Below are positions 7,995 to 16,954 of a stretch of 64,000 bases of DNA, piece by piece (the first letter of the stretch is position 1; each line of letters opens with the position of its first letter). The DNA comes from PRO6 sp035565775 (GTDB taxonomy: Bacteria > Pseudomonadota > Alphaproteobacteria > Rhizobiales > Xanthobacteraceae). Location: contig DATMRW010000007.1 of assembly GCA_035565775.1 (NCBI GenBank), positions 62,001 to 126,000 of the forward strand. The letters are read 5' to 3'. Both the position numbers and the translations under genes were made by a program. The notes beneath the pieces are model-generated. The model was not told the origin of the DNA. It saw only the letters and a program-made list of their open reading frames with translations, and made no database searches.

Positions 7995-8485
7995 GATGTC
8001 CTAGCCGGTTGGTGAGATTATCTGCCTGAAAATGGATTTTAAAAATAGCTTGTCAATGCAATATGCGGGCTCCGCGCCTTGATAAGCCCGAAGCGGCGTT
8101 GGTTTGTAATGCCACGCATGCAGGCAGGATGTATTCAACTTGCCGCCAAGACAAGAGGCTCGGCTTTGTCGGCGGCGAATATCTTCCTGCGCGAGGTGAT
8201 TCTGAACTTCGACCGCTAATGAATGGCTTGGCCGCCGGGTGTCAACTGGGCCCATGGTATTGCGGTTGAATTCTTAGCCGGAGAAACGCGGGAGCCGCGA
8301 GCGGAGAGCGCGGGCGGGCTATATTTTGATGCGGAATGGCGGCGAGGTTTGCAGCAGCCTGAGTGCAGGTATCTGCTTTTCGCTTATCGCATATGCGCCT
8401 GCTGCAATGGCTGGACGGTGCGAAGGTAACCTCCCGCTCCAGCCCAAGCGCCGGAGCGGGAAACGGCCCTGAAAATGAGCGCGAC
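7995..8485. other. Intergenic region upstream of MarR gene and downstream of Hint gene
   Basis: Nearly 500 bases without a supportable gene. At 8042-8060 there is AAAATAGCTTGT with a TTG-T-CAA centre, resembling the site near 7205 and so possibly an autoregulatory MarR site. At 8433-8460 an 8-bp stem (CCCGCTCC and its complement, 12-base loop) lies just after the Hint gene's stop but has no T tract. Short frames across this stretch have no recognisable similarity. Confidence 0.5.
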
Positions 8486-9322
8486 TTAGGCGGCCAGCCG
8501 GGACCGCTCGGCAATCTGGAAATAAGTCCGCTGAACGGGATCGCGAACATCGTAGACGCACGATACCGCCAGTCGGCAGAGCGCCTTCAGTTCGTCCCGC
8601 CCGCCACGATAATAGGCCAACGGCGCAAAGGCGGGCACCGCGGCGCGCGCGGCACCGTAAATTTCCTCGTAATTAGCGGAGTTATCGCACTCGACCCCGG
8701 AGCCGTTGTAGCGGAAGCTCTCCGCATGGGCGCCTTGGGCGACGATCATGGCGTGCTCGTCGACATCAATCAAAAAGTATTCGAGCGTCTCGACATCATC
8801 GAAATCCGGTTGCGAGATCGAGCGGCCGTTGATGAGGTGCTTTGCGGGAATCAGCAGGCCATTGATCCACATGCCATGGTCGGGCGATACGAGCAGATCT
8901 CGGTGCGGCACCTGATCGCCGAGCGCCGACTTGGCAATCCGCACCGGCGCAACGGCCGGATGCCAGGAGGTGCCGTGGTCTTTCTTCAGCGTCTTGATGC
9001 CGACCCATTTGAGCGCCTTCGGTCCGGCGGTCGTGACCAATCGGTCACCGATCTTGAGGTCCTCGACCGCTACCTCGCCGTCGGTCGTCAGAACGCGGGT
9101 GCTGCGGAGGAAGCAGTGTGGGCCATGGCCTTTATGCCAGCCTTTGCCCCTTCCTCTGCCTTTGCCCCAGTCCCGGTCTCTGTCATGCGCAGAGGCGCTG
9201 TTGCTGAAGACAGCCAGTGACGAGGCTATTAACGACAATCGCGCTGCGGCGGCTCCCATTACGCCGAGAGCATGGCGACGGGCCTGGTTAATCGTTTCAG
9301 ATGAGGAGGCTGGCTTTTTCAT
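8486..9322 (-). CDS. Standalone Hint (hedgehog/intein, Hint_2) domain protein with probable export signal
   Basis: A 278-residue protein. Residues 1-45 hold a twin-arginine-like segment (QARRHALGVMGAAAARLS) and a hydrophobic stretch ending SASA, so export by Tat or Sec is likely. A short Gly/Lys/Arg/His-rich linker follows (residues about 47-68). The Hint domain begins at CFLRSTRVLTTDGEVAVEDL (residue about 70), with a conserved block HRDLLVSPDHGMWINGLLIP and a third block EYFLIDVDEHAMIVAQGAHA. The leading Cys matches the position that performs the N-S acyl shift in Hint domains, so autocleavage or ester formation is possible. No C-extein-like His-Asn end is apparent. It adjoins the Wza/Wzc genes, but the link to polysaccharide export is by location only. 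Confidence 0.82.
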   Translation of the reverse strand: MKKPASSSETINQARRHALGVMGAAAARLSLIASSLAVFSNSASAHDRDRDWGKGRGRGKGWHKGHGPHCFLRSTRVLTTDGEVAVEDLKIGDRLVTTAGPKALKWVGIKTLKKDHGTSWHPAVAPVRIAKSALGDQVPHRDLLVSPDHGMWINGLLIPAKHLINGRSISQPDFDDVETLEYFLIDVDEHAMIVAQGAHAESFRYNGSGVECDNSANYEEIYGAARAAVPAFAPLAYYRGGRDELKALCRLAVSCVYDVRDPVQRTYFQIAERSRLAA

Positions 9323-9583
9323 CGCGTTTACCCCATTTCAGATTTCCAGTGTCGAAATTTTATGCAATTAAACGCAGTCATTTTAATCATAATAATGGCA
9401 AATTAAATATGAAACCCTTTGGCCGACTGCTTCGAATTGTCGCTCTTAGTTTTTGAAAAGTTCCCGTTTGATCGATGTTTTCATGCGGATCGGTGTAGAG
9501 ACGGCCAAATAGAAGCGGGCCCGTCAACGGCGTTGACGGACCCGATGGCATTTAAATAGCGGAAATTAAATGTGTTTTTTCTT

Positions 9584-10849
9584 TTATCTGCCGGTGCCGC
9601 CGGGGTTAGTGATCGGCGTCGGGGTCGTGACCACCGTCGTCTGGGTTCCCCCGTTGGCGACCGATTTCAGGATGTAGCCGTTGGTCGCGTAGATGATCGG
9701 GTCATTGATGGTGGCCATGATCGTGCGCAGAAAGACGAGGAACTTCGTCGTTTCCACCGAGGAGGCGTTCGACGAATAGATGACGTCCTTGTTCCGCATC
9801 TCGAACGTCTGGGCCATGAAATACCCGGACGGATCGCGAAGATCGATGTTGTAGATGATCGGGATGATCGGGCCGACGAAGCGGCGGGTATCCACGCCAA
9901 GCCTTTCCGCGATCTGCCGGGTCTCGCCGCGATACAGGAAAACCGAAGACGGATCGGCAAGCGAATCCACAAGGCCGCCAGTCTTGCCGACAGCTTCCGC
10001 CAGCGATATGCGCCAAGCGTCGAACTTGTATTGGCCCTGCGTGCCGGCTGCACCGAAGGCAAGGAAGGTCTGCGGCTGATTGAAGACGTAAATCACGTCG
10101 TTCGGCAGCGTGTAGATGTTGTTGGCCGGCTCATACATCAGGGCGCCGAACGGCACGCTGGCGCGATGGCCTTGCCGCTCCAGGGTTACCCAGATGTCGT
10201 ATCCCTGCTTCTCCGGGCCGCCGGCACGAGCGATGAGGTCGAGAACGCGCTCGCCCGCCGGGCTTGCCGGGAAGCGACCGGCGCTGCGGACGTCGCCCAA
10301 GACGCTGATCAGCGAGGTGCGCTGATCGATCAAGGATACCACGGCCTGCGGCTCGATGGCCCGGTCTTTGAGCGCGGCGACGATCGCGCGCTGCACGTCG
10401 GCCGGGGTGCGGTCTTTCGCCTGAATTGCCCCGGCATAGGGCACGGTGATGTTGCCCTGGTTGTCGACCGCCTGATTGGGGATGGTGACGAAATTTCCTG
10501 GGCGCACACCCGCTTCGGCAGGAATGAAAAGTCCGCCGGCGGTGGCTTCGAAGATCGTGACGCTGACGGTGTCGCCGATGCCGAAGCGGAACGCCTTTGG
10601 CGGCGTCCGGTTGGCAAAGGCAGTGCTGAGGCGGGGGCCGGCTCCTTCGAGAACCTTCACCGTGTCCGGCGTAAGCTTGACGAGGGCATAAGGCAGGCTC
10701 TCGGGTTGGCCCGTTTCCTGCGACATCCGAACGTCCATCCCTTGCGGGCCGCTCGCAGGCATGATGGTGCAGCCACCGCATGCCAGGACAGCCAGAAGGG
10801 TCGTAAGCTTCGGAAGGCTAGGCGTCAACTTAAGCAGAAGAGCCCCCAA
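9584..10849 (-). CDS. Polysaccharide export outer-membrane lipoprotein, Wza/ExoF-like
   Basis: A 421-residue exporter of the polysaccharide biosynthesis/export family. The N-terminus is a lipoprotein signal with cysteines in VLACGGC (residues about 22-27). The Poly_export domain starts at FRFGIGDTVSVTIFEAT (residue about 88) and includes ITVPYAGAIQAKDRTPADVQ; SLBB-like segments follow (ISVLGDVRSAGRFPA and YVFNQPQTFLAFGAAG). It should form the outer-membrane channel for the polymer made by this locus. The partner Wzc-like autokinase lies 122 bp upstream on the same strand. Usual Wza length is about 380, so the C-terminus is a little extended and ends Thr/Pro/Gly-rich. Confidence 0.93.
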   Translation of the reverse strand: MGALLLKLTPSLPKLTTLLAVLACGGCTIMPASGPQGMDVRMSQETGQPESLPYALVKLTPDTVKVLEGAGPRLSTAFANRTPPKAFRFGIGDTVSVTIFEATAGGLFIPAEAGVRPGNFVTIPNQAVDNQGNITVPYAGAIQAKDRTPADVQRAIVAALKDRAIEPQAVVSLIDQRTSLISVLGDVRSAGRFPASPAGERVLDLIARAGGPEKQGYDIWVTLERQGHRASVPFGALMYEPANNIYTLPNDVIYVFNQPQTFLAFGAAGTQGQYKFDAWRISLAEAVGKTGGLVDSLADPSSVFLYRGETRQIAERLGVDTRRFVGPIIPIIYNIDLRDPSGYFMAQTFEMRNKDVIYSSNASSVETTKFLVFLRTIMATINDPIIYATNGYILKSVANGGTQTTVVTTPTPITNPGGTGR

Positions 10850-10971
10850 TATTTGGTCAGCTTGCGCCTCAAGATGACATTCTTATCTCGGCCAAGCCAG
10901 CACTTCATCGGGGGCGCCGGAAGCTACGATTCCGACTGTTGCCGTGCAGCAACAGCATGCGCCCGATTTTC

Positions 10972-13320
10972 TTACTTCCTCGCGGTATATTGGTGGTAAT
11001 AGCGGTCGTTGTAATAGTCGCGATGGTGACTCGAATATCGTTTCAGCGCCTTCATGTTGGTCTTGGTGAGGGCCACGCCCAAAACGTTCTCGGAGACGTT
11101 TTGAGCATTGTGGAGTGCGTGCTGAACGACCTCGATCTTGGTCTTTCCCCATTCGACCACAAGCACGAAACAATCGACGAGAGATGAGGTCGCGCGGGCG
11201 TCGATTACCGGCGCCAGCGGCGGGAGGTCGACAATGATATAGTCGAAACTGTCGCGCAGATTCTCGAACAGTGCTTTGGCGCGGTCCGACGACAGGATTT
11301 CGCTGGCATTGAACACCGGGGTCTGGGCAACGACCGGCATGAATGTCATGTTGGACTGGGGCGCATGCCAGACCGTCTCGTCAACGCTCTGTTGGCCGTT
11401 CAGCACTTCGAGCAGCCCGGTATTGGCGCGAGGGGCCAGCCGGGCCGACAGAGACGGATTCCTGAGATCGCAATCGACCAGCAGCACCCGCCGCCCGGCG
11501 CGGCCGATCAGTTGCGCAAGGCCAGCGGCGACGGTGGATTTGCCTTCGTCCGGCAGAGCTGAAGTCAGCCCGATGATCTTTCCGTTGGTGTGCGGAAGGT
11601 TGAGGTCGATCGCAAGCTTGATCGCGCGGATCGATTCGGCATAGGGCGACAGCGGCATGTTCGCGGCCGTCCAGAAGATACCGGACTCCTGGGCGATCAG
11701 CCGCGGGACTTGGCTTGACGTCTTGGGATCGACGCGCTGCAGGCGCGGGCGCGGCCGGGGCGGGCTGTTATCCTTCAGCATCGGCACAAGCGACAGGCAG
11801 TTGAGCCGCAGATTGTCCTCGATCTCTGCCTGGGTGCGGAAGACGCGGTCCAGCGTGCCGCGAAGGAAGCCGAGGGCGCAACCGGCGCCGATCCCGCCGA
11901 ACAGCGCGATCACCATGATCATCGCCGATTTCGGTTTGCTCTTGCCGGGCGGTGGCGATGCGGGCGAGATGATGCGTGCTTCCGCTAGCGGGAAAGAGGC
12001 CTGCTGGATGGCGCTGGTGTAGCGTTGGAGGAAATTTTCGTAGAGCGAACGATAGCTCTTGGAGTTATTGTCGAGCTCGCGCATCGTCAACTCGGCCGAC
12101 GTGATGTTCCGCGACTGGGCAATGGCCTGCGCGAGTTGTTTCTCCGCCTCGGCCTGCTTCTGCTGCGCTACGATATAGTCGCCGCGGCTGGTTTCGCCGA
12201 TGCGTTTGACTTCCTCGACGATGGAAGCACGGATGTCCTTCATCTTCGAGCGCAGGTTGGCGACCGCCTGATGGTTACGGCCATAGCGGGCCGACCATTC
12301 GCCTTCGCGCCTCGATAGTTCGAGATATTGCTGGCGCAGTGCCGTGATGATCGGGCTGTTAAGCACCTCGGACATCGGTGTCTCAATGTCGGTGCTCGGG
12401 TCTGCGCCGCGCGCCAGACTTTCTGCGCTGGCCTGGGCGAGGGACTGATAGCGGTTCAGCCGCGCAAGGGCCTCGGCGGTCTGGGCGCGGGCTGCCACAA
12501 GGCGGCTGTTGAGCTCGGCGACGCGCTGATCGTCGATCGGCTTGCCGTCGGCCGAAACGATGTTGTTCTCGTGCTTGAAGGCGTCGACCGCTCGCTCGGA
12601 TGCAAGAGCCTGTTTGCCGAGGGTTTTCAGGCGATCCTGCAGCCATTCGGTTGCTGCCTGCGTGCTCTGGAGGCGCCAGGTCAACTGGTCGTTGATATAG
12701 GCTTTGGCGACGGCATTGGCGACCTCGGCGGCGCGCGTCGGGCTGCTCGATTTATAAGTGATCTCAATGACGTTGCTGATGCCGAGGCGCGACGCCGACA
12801 GGCGGTCGTCGAAGGCCGCGATGAGATCGTCGCTCGGCTCGCCGTCGCTGACTTCGGCGGGCGGCGCCGGAGCCGAGCCGAACCAGTTGCGCGGAGACAT
12901 CAGCAGCGTAAGGAAAGAGGGCGTCGAGCCGTTGAAGTCAGGATCGTTTGCAAGGTTCAGCTGCTTGATAACAGTGGTGGCGATGGCCTTGGATTCGATG
13001 ACTTGCACCTGGCTTTCGATCTGCGCCGCGTCGGCCGGCGGGTCGGCGAGCACCGACTGCTGCTGCACGAATTGCGTCTTCGGATTGCCGAACAGGATCT
13101 TTGCCTGCGCCTGATAGGTCGGCGGCGTGATCTTCAGATAGGCGTAGCCAGCGCCCACCGAGATCAGCGTGGCAAGCAGGATTACAAGATATTGCTGGCG
13201 GATGAATGCGAGGATCCCCCGCAGGAGATGGTCGAGGCCCTCGGCTTTTGCCTGGTCCAGTGCGACATCTTCAACGGCGAGGGGGGATCGTTCGCTCGGC
13301 AACATGTTGCTTTGGAGCAT
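10972..13320 (-). CDS. Polysaccharide co-polymerase / bacterial tyrosine autokinase, Wzc/ExoP-like
   Basis: A 782-residue inner-membrane protein that controls chain length and export. A Wzz domain spans about residues 30-130 with a first membrane segment QYLVILLATLISVGAGYAYL; a long coiled-coil periplasmic part leads to a second membrane segment (MIMVIALFGGIGAGCALGFL) near residue 475. The C-terminal BY-kinase has Walker A ALPDEGKSTVAAGLA near 580-590, Walker A' VLLVDCDLRNPS near 612, and IIVDLPPL. The tail YSSHHRDYYNDRYYHQYT is the tyrosine cluster that is autophosphorylated. It is paired with the Wza-like gene and diverges from the initiating sugar transferase. Confidence 0.95.
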   Translation of the reverse strand: MLQSNMLPSERSPLAVEDVALDQAKAEGLDHLLRGILAFIRQQYLVILLATLISVGAGYAYLKITPPTYQAQAKILFGNPKTQFVQQQSVLADPPADAAQIESQVQVIESKAIATTVIKQLNLANDPDFNGSTPSFLTLLMSPRNWFGSAPAPPAEVSDGEPSDDLIAAFDDRLSASRLGISNVIEITYKSSSPTRAAEVANAVAKAYINDQLTWRLQSTQAATEWLQDRLKTLGKQALASERAVDAFKHENNIVSADGKPIDDQRVAELNSRLVAARAQTAEALARLNRYQSLAQASAESLARGADPSTDIETPMSEVLNSPIITALRQQYLELSRREGEWSARYGRNHQAVANLRSKMKDIRASIVEEVKRIGETSRGDYIVAQQKQAEAEKQLAQAIAQSRNITSAELTMRELDNNSKSYRSLYENFLQRYTSAIQQASFPLAEARIISPASPPPGKSKPKSAMIMVIALFGGIGAGCALGFLRGTLDRVFRTQAEIEDNLRLNCLSLVPMLKDNSPPRPRPRLQRVDPKTSSQVPRLIAQESGIFWTAANMPLSPYAESIRAIKLAIDLNLPHTNGKIIGLTSALPDEGKSTVAAGLAQLIGRAGRRVLLVDCDLRNPSLSARLAPRANTGLLEVLNGQQSVDETVWHAPQSNMTFMPVVAQTPVFNASEILSSDRAKALFENLRDSFDYIIVDLPPLAPVIDARATSSLVDCFVLVVEWGKTKIEVVQHALHNAQNVSENVLGVALTKTNMKALKRYSSHHRDYYNDRYYHQYTARK

Positions 13321-13819
13321 TTGTTCGATATCCGTCCAATTGCAGAATTAAAAAGTTCCGGCTTAATCCGATTAATAAAACAACTCGCAATTGTCCCATT
13401 TAATATCAAGATGGAGCTCAAATCAAATGTCGTTTTTAATCGGCCGACGGATTAAAAGAATCTATTTTTCTGACGCGGCGCCGCCTCTCCGTGCCCGCGT
13501 CGGGGCATTTTCGCGCATGACATAACCCGTCCGGCCACCTGAGGGTTCGTGGTTTAGTCAAGTTGGCGCGAAAGAGGGGCATCCCTCTGATTTTACGTAA
13601 AATAAGCGGATTTGGCGGTCTCCGTTAGCCGCGTCGCTGTGCCTTCCTGGGCGGTTCCGGGAGGCGCAGGCGCGAGCGGAATCTTGCGGCAGGATCAATG
13701 GGTTGGCGAGCCGTCGCGTCTATAATTTGCGACTTTAATTTAAAGGGTTGAAAAATAAAATCAGGCGATTTATTTAGTTAAAATATTGTTAATTGCGGTT
13801 TGCCTGACCCGTGGTCGCG
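13321..13819. promoter_or_regulatory. Divergent promoter region between wzc-like and sugar transferase genes
   Basis: About 500 AT-rich bases without a gene. It contains three dyads: TTAATC-C-GATTAA at 13363-13375, TTTTAATC-N8-GATTAAAA at 13434-13457, and CTTTAA-T-TTAAAG at 13733-13745. The first two share the same TTAATC half-site. The region must carry promoters for the two diverging polysaccharide operons and probably regulator binding sites. Confidence 0.6.
13434..13457. repeat. Perfect 8-bp inverted repeat TTTTAATC-N8-GATTAAAA
   Basis: The dyad lies in the divergent polysaccharide promoter region and its core half-site TTAATC/GATTAA recurs as a tight dyad 71 bp away (13363-13375). It could be an operator, or a short hairpin, since the spacer itself contains the palindrome GGCC. 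Confidence 0.5.
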
Positions 13820-15298
13820 ATGAATTACATTGATCGTGAAGGCTTGAAGCCGGGGATGAGGGGAGGCGCGGCGACCGAGGTTGGTGCCGCGCAAGGCGTC
13901 AGGAAATGGCCGATCCAGTACGGATCGATCGCGTCCGTGGCCATCCTGATCGATGCCGTGACCATTTTACTGGCCAGCCTGCTCGCGGGCCTGGCTTATC
14001 GCTATCCTGCGCCATGGACCCATTCCGACCTCGAAAAGTACAGTGGCTCGGCGGTGCTTGTCGCGGTGCTCTTCGTCGCTCTCGCGAAGCTCAAGGGCAT
14101 GTATCGGCCGGTCGAATTTCTTGACCTCGGAAGGCAGTTCCGCTCGGTCAGCGTCATCTGGCTTGTGGTCTTTATCCTGCTGGCGGTGATCGTTGCGGCG
14201 CTCAAGGTTGAGCGCGAGATTTCGTTCGGTGCCGGCGCGTTGTTTGCGCTGGTTGGCCTGACGGGGTTGCTGCTCAACCGGGTCGGCGGCCGGGACCTTC
14301 TGGCGAAGGCGCTATCGGAGCATCGCCTATCCGGCCACAAGGTGGTGGTGATCACCGACCGCTTGAGATCCGAAGATGCGCGGGGGCTGCTTGGCCAGCT
14401 TGCCAACCTCGGTTTTCGGCTCGACGGCCACTTTACGCTGCCGCGAGCCTATCTTCCGGCCGCGCAGCGCGAGGCGCAGGTCCAGCGCATCATCGATCAC
14501 ATCCTCGAGGCTGAAGTCGATGAAGTGATCATCGGTGCCGATCTCGGCAGATGGGGAGAGGTGCGGCAGCTTGTCGGCGAGCTGAGCGTGCTGCCGAATT
14601 CAATCAAGCTCATTCCCTTCGGCGCAACGTCGGAGCTCCTGAAGCGGCCCGCGCAGGAGCTGGGTTATTCCGTCTGTGTTGAGCTGCATCGCGGTCCGCT
14701 GTCGACGGTCGAGCTGTTCGCAAAGCGCAGCTTTGACCTTGTCGTTGCAGGCGTCAGCCTCGTTGTGCTGCTGCCGCTGTTCGCCGTGGTTGCGCTTGCG
14801 ATTAAGCTCGAGACGCCTGGGCCGGTTCTGTTTCGCCAACATCGCTGCGGCTTCAACGGCAAGAAGTTTTTGATCTGCAAGTTTCGCACGATGAAGGTTC
14901 TGGAGAATGGTCAGACCATCGTGCAGGCGCATCACGCGGATGATCGGATCACGGTGGTTGGCCGCTGGCTGCGCCGAACGAGCATTGATGAGCTGCCGCA
15001 ACTCTTCAATGTCCTCGGCGGCACGATGTCGATCATCGGGCCGCGGCCGCATGCGGTGGCGCACGAGAATGCGTTTAACAAGTCTGTCTGGAATTATGCC
15101 TATCGGCGAAGAGTGAAGCCGGGGCTGACGGGCTGGGCGCAGATCCATGGCTGCCGCGGGCCGACGCCGACTGTGGAGTCAATCAAGCGGCGTGTCGCTT
15201 ATGACCTCTGGTACATCGAGAACTGGAGTTTGCTTCTCGATCTGGTGATTATCATCAAAACCCCGTTGGAAATCATTCGCGGCCATAATGCGATCTGA
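13820..15298 (+). CDS. Undecaprenyl-phosphate sugar phosphotransferase (initiating enzyme, WcaJ/ExoY family)
   Basis: A 492-residue membrane enzyme that transfers a sugar-1-phosphate, commonly glucose or galactose, to undecaprenyl phosphate to start repeat-unit synthesis. Four N-terminal membrane segments (about residues 30-150) and a Rossmann-like linker domain precede the catalytic domain, which begins KRSFDLVVAGVSLVVLLPLF near residue 297. Catalytic-domain motifs are CKFRTMKV, RTSIDELPQLFNVLGG and MSIIGPRPH, then KPGLTGWAQIHG. An in-frame GTG at 13811 is an alternative start; neither has a clear ribosome-binding site. It diverges from the wzc/wza pair. Confidence 0.94.
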   Translation: MNYIDREGLKPGMRGGAATEVGAAQGVRKWPIQYGSIASVAILIDAVTILLASLLAGLAYRYPAPWTHSDLEKYSGSAVLVAVLFVALAKLKGMYRPVEFLDLGRQFRSVSVIWLVVFILLAVIVAALKVEREISFGAGALFALVGLTGLLLNRVGGRDLLAKALSEHRLSGHKVVVITDRLRSEDARGLLGQLANLGFRLDGHFTLPRAYLPAAQREAQVQRIIDHILEAEVDEVIIGADLGRWGEVRQLVGELSVLPNSIKLIPFGATSELLKRPAQELGYSVCVELHRGPLSTVELFAKRSFDLVVAGVSLVVLLPLFAVVALAIKLETPGPVLFRQHRCGFNGKKFLICKFRTMKVLENGQTIVQAHHADDRITVVGRWLRRTSIDELPQLFNVLGGTMSIIGPRPHAVAHENAFNKSVWNYAYRRRVKPGLTGWAQIHGCRGPTPTVESIKRRVAYDLWYIENWSLLLDLVIIIKTPLEIIRGHNAI

Positions 15299-16048
15299 CT
15301 GTCAACTGCGGGTTAGTGCGGATTGCTGTGAAGCTGTGGAATGCCGCGCATTATCCGGTTGAAAAGCGATGCAAGTTCTGATTGTATTTTGGCCTAATGA
15401 ATTTTCCGCAATTAACCATTTGATTTCTACTCACATACTGCTTCTGGCTGATGATTTAAGGGGACTGGCCGGGTGTTTGGGCCGGGTGGCTGAGTTTTTT
15501 TCTAGCAAGTGTGCCTGACAATCAAAACCGATCGCGCTCCTCTGTTTTCAGGGCAATTTCCTGAAGCCGAAGAGCCTAGTCGGGCGCATGGCAGCCCCGC
15601 ATTTAATCGATAGCTCATGCCCTGATTTTCATGGGGGATGAGGGAACGCGTGTTTAAATTTTCTGATTTTTCGTATATTTGTATGAGCGGTTGATTTATT
15701 TAATAGGGCGTGGCCCATGAGGCGCGGCCTTGTTTGATGCTTGATGCGTATGCCTCGGCAGCAGGATGTCGCCATCGCGGGCGTGTTCTTTTTTGCAAGT
15801 CGTTCGCATCAAGTAATCGCGCGATAAATCGAACGGGTGTCGATCCTATGACGGCGCAAAGCCGAGACGGTTGAATTCAATGCAGCCGCTCGGCGAAAGA
15901 CGTTTCGGGGATTGGTGAAGTTATGCTTTCAGACGACGTGGATGACGAAATGTTGCGGCGTTTTGGGAGCTGTAATCTTGTTTAGAGGGTGTGGAACCAT
16001 ATTTATGGTTCCCTGGGGAGCGGTTTGACGGGAAGGGGTGTTCGGGAC
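15299..16048. other. Long non-coding region upstream of the H-NS-like gene
   Basis: About 750 bases with no supported gene; short frames on both strands lack similarity or a start signal. It is more AT-rich than the genes and contains a 10-bp palindrome TTGAATTCAA at 15871-15880, about 170 bp before the H-NS-like start. It may include the sugar transferase terminator and an extended regulatory leader for the nucleoid protein gene. I saw no convincing terminator hairpin with a T tract and no recognised RNA gene. Confidence 0.5.
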
Positions 16049-16456
16049 ATGTCGATAAAGAAAAGCGATCTTGAGGCCATGTCGGTGGATGTTCTTTGGA
16101 GTCTCCACGAAGAAATCAGCCAGATCCTCTCGGAGAGGATTCTCCAGGAGAAGCAGGAGCTCGAAAAGCGTTTGGCTGTGCTTCAGCGCGGTCCGCTTAA
16201 TCAAGTGGGTGGTGCTGCCGATGCGCTTCTGAATCCCGGCCGCAAACCGCGCCGGAAATATCCGCGCGTTCTGCCAAAATATCGAAACCCGTTGATGCCG
16301 ACCGAAACCTGGTCAGGGCGGGGCAAGCAGCCGCGCTGGCTGGTCGCTGCGCTCAAATCGGGACGGAAGATCGAGGAGTTTCAGATTTCAAACGCCTCGC
16401 TGGCGGGCGGCACCATGACAAACGTTGTCAAGGGGCGTCGGCAGCAAAGGATCTAA
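16049..16456 (+). CDS. H-NS family nucleoid-associated protein
   Basis: A 135-residue H-NS-type protein. An N-terminal coiled-coil oligomerisation region (residues about 5-55, WSLHEEISQILSERILQEKQ) is followed by a basic linker RKPRRKYPRVLPKYRNP and the C-terminal DNA-binding motif TWSGRGKQPRWLVAALKSGR, which is characteristic of proteobacterial H-NS/BpH3-type proteins. The ATG at 16049 was chosen over a start at 15989 because the upstream 20 residues do not fit the family. It lies in the middle of an AT-rich polysaccharide locus and may silence or tune it. Nothing in the sequence says whether it acts locally or globally. Confidence 0.92.
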   Translation: MSIKKSDLEAMSVDVLWSLHEEISQILSERILQEKQELEKRLAVLQRGPLNQVGGAADALLNPGRKPRRKYPRVLPKYRNPLMPTETWSGRGKQPRWLVAALKSGRKIEEFQISNASLAGGTMTNVVKGRRQQRI

Positions 16457-16666
16457 GATAGTCGCGTCGCCGTTCGAATGACGTTTGGATTTTCGTTGCT
16501 TCGATTTCTGGTTCGGCAGTGTGCTTGGTCTTTTGGAAATCCGTGTGCGATAGCTGGCTGATGCCTTCGAGCGATCGGAGCGCTGGATCCTTCGAGCCGG
16601 GGGAGCCTTTCCTTTCGGTGACGGGCCTATATTCTACAGCGCGCACCGGTCAGGCCGCTTAATCAT

Positions 16667-16954
16667 TCAATTGCTGATATCGTCGCTGCGATAGGAGCGC
16701 ACCAGTTGAATTCTGGGCTGTTGCGATTTTATTGCTCGTCTGAGCGGATGTTTCGGATGTTCGCACCATTCCGCCCCGCCTAACTTGTTTCTGATGCTCC
16801 TGATCTCTTTGAGGAGCAGTTTGCGCAGGCGTATCTGTGTCATCAGCTCCTGCGGCGTGACGATATCGCTGGCTGACGGCAAAAGACGTTGCTTGGCGAG
16901 GCGGATCGCATTCAGCGAACTTTCGACAGTATCCCGCTCAAGCTGAAGGGCCAT
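16667..16954 (-). CDS. Small protein of unknown function
   Basis: A 95-residue basic, helix-rich protein that I do not recognise. Residues 1-57 (starting MALQLERDTVESSLNAIRLA) look like two amphipathic helices, including LRKLLLKEIRSIRNKLG, and the C-terminus is rich in Arg, His and Ser. The ATG at 16954 is preceded by GAGGAG seven bases away, a strong ribosome-binding site; the open frame reaches 17050 but the upstream part has no such support. It converges on the H-NS-like gene and might be a small regulator or adaptor, but no function can be assigned. Confidence 0.55.
   Translation of the reverse strand: MALQLERDTVESSLNAIRLAKQRLLPSASDIVTPQELMTQIRLRKLLLKEIRSIRNKLGGAEWCEHPKHPLRRAIKSQQPRIQLVRSYRSDDISN

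Noticed and set aside
8433..8460. GC-rich hairpin after the Hint gene as an intrinsic terminator
   Set aside because: The 8-bp stem has a 12-base loop and no T tract on either strand, so it is not a convincing terminator.
9572..10999. Rightward open frame opposite the wza-like gene
   Set aside because: It has the charged, low-complexity look of an antisense frame, while the leftward frame has a lipobox and export motifs.
16428..16646. Leftward 72-codon frame after the H-NS-like gene
   Set aside because: No ribosome-binding site, no similarity, and it overlaps the end of the H-NS-like gene.
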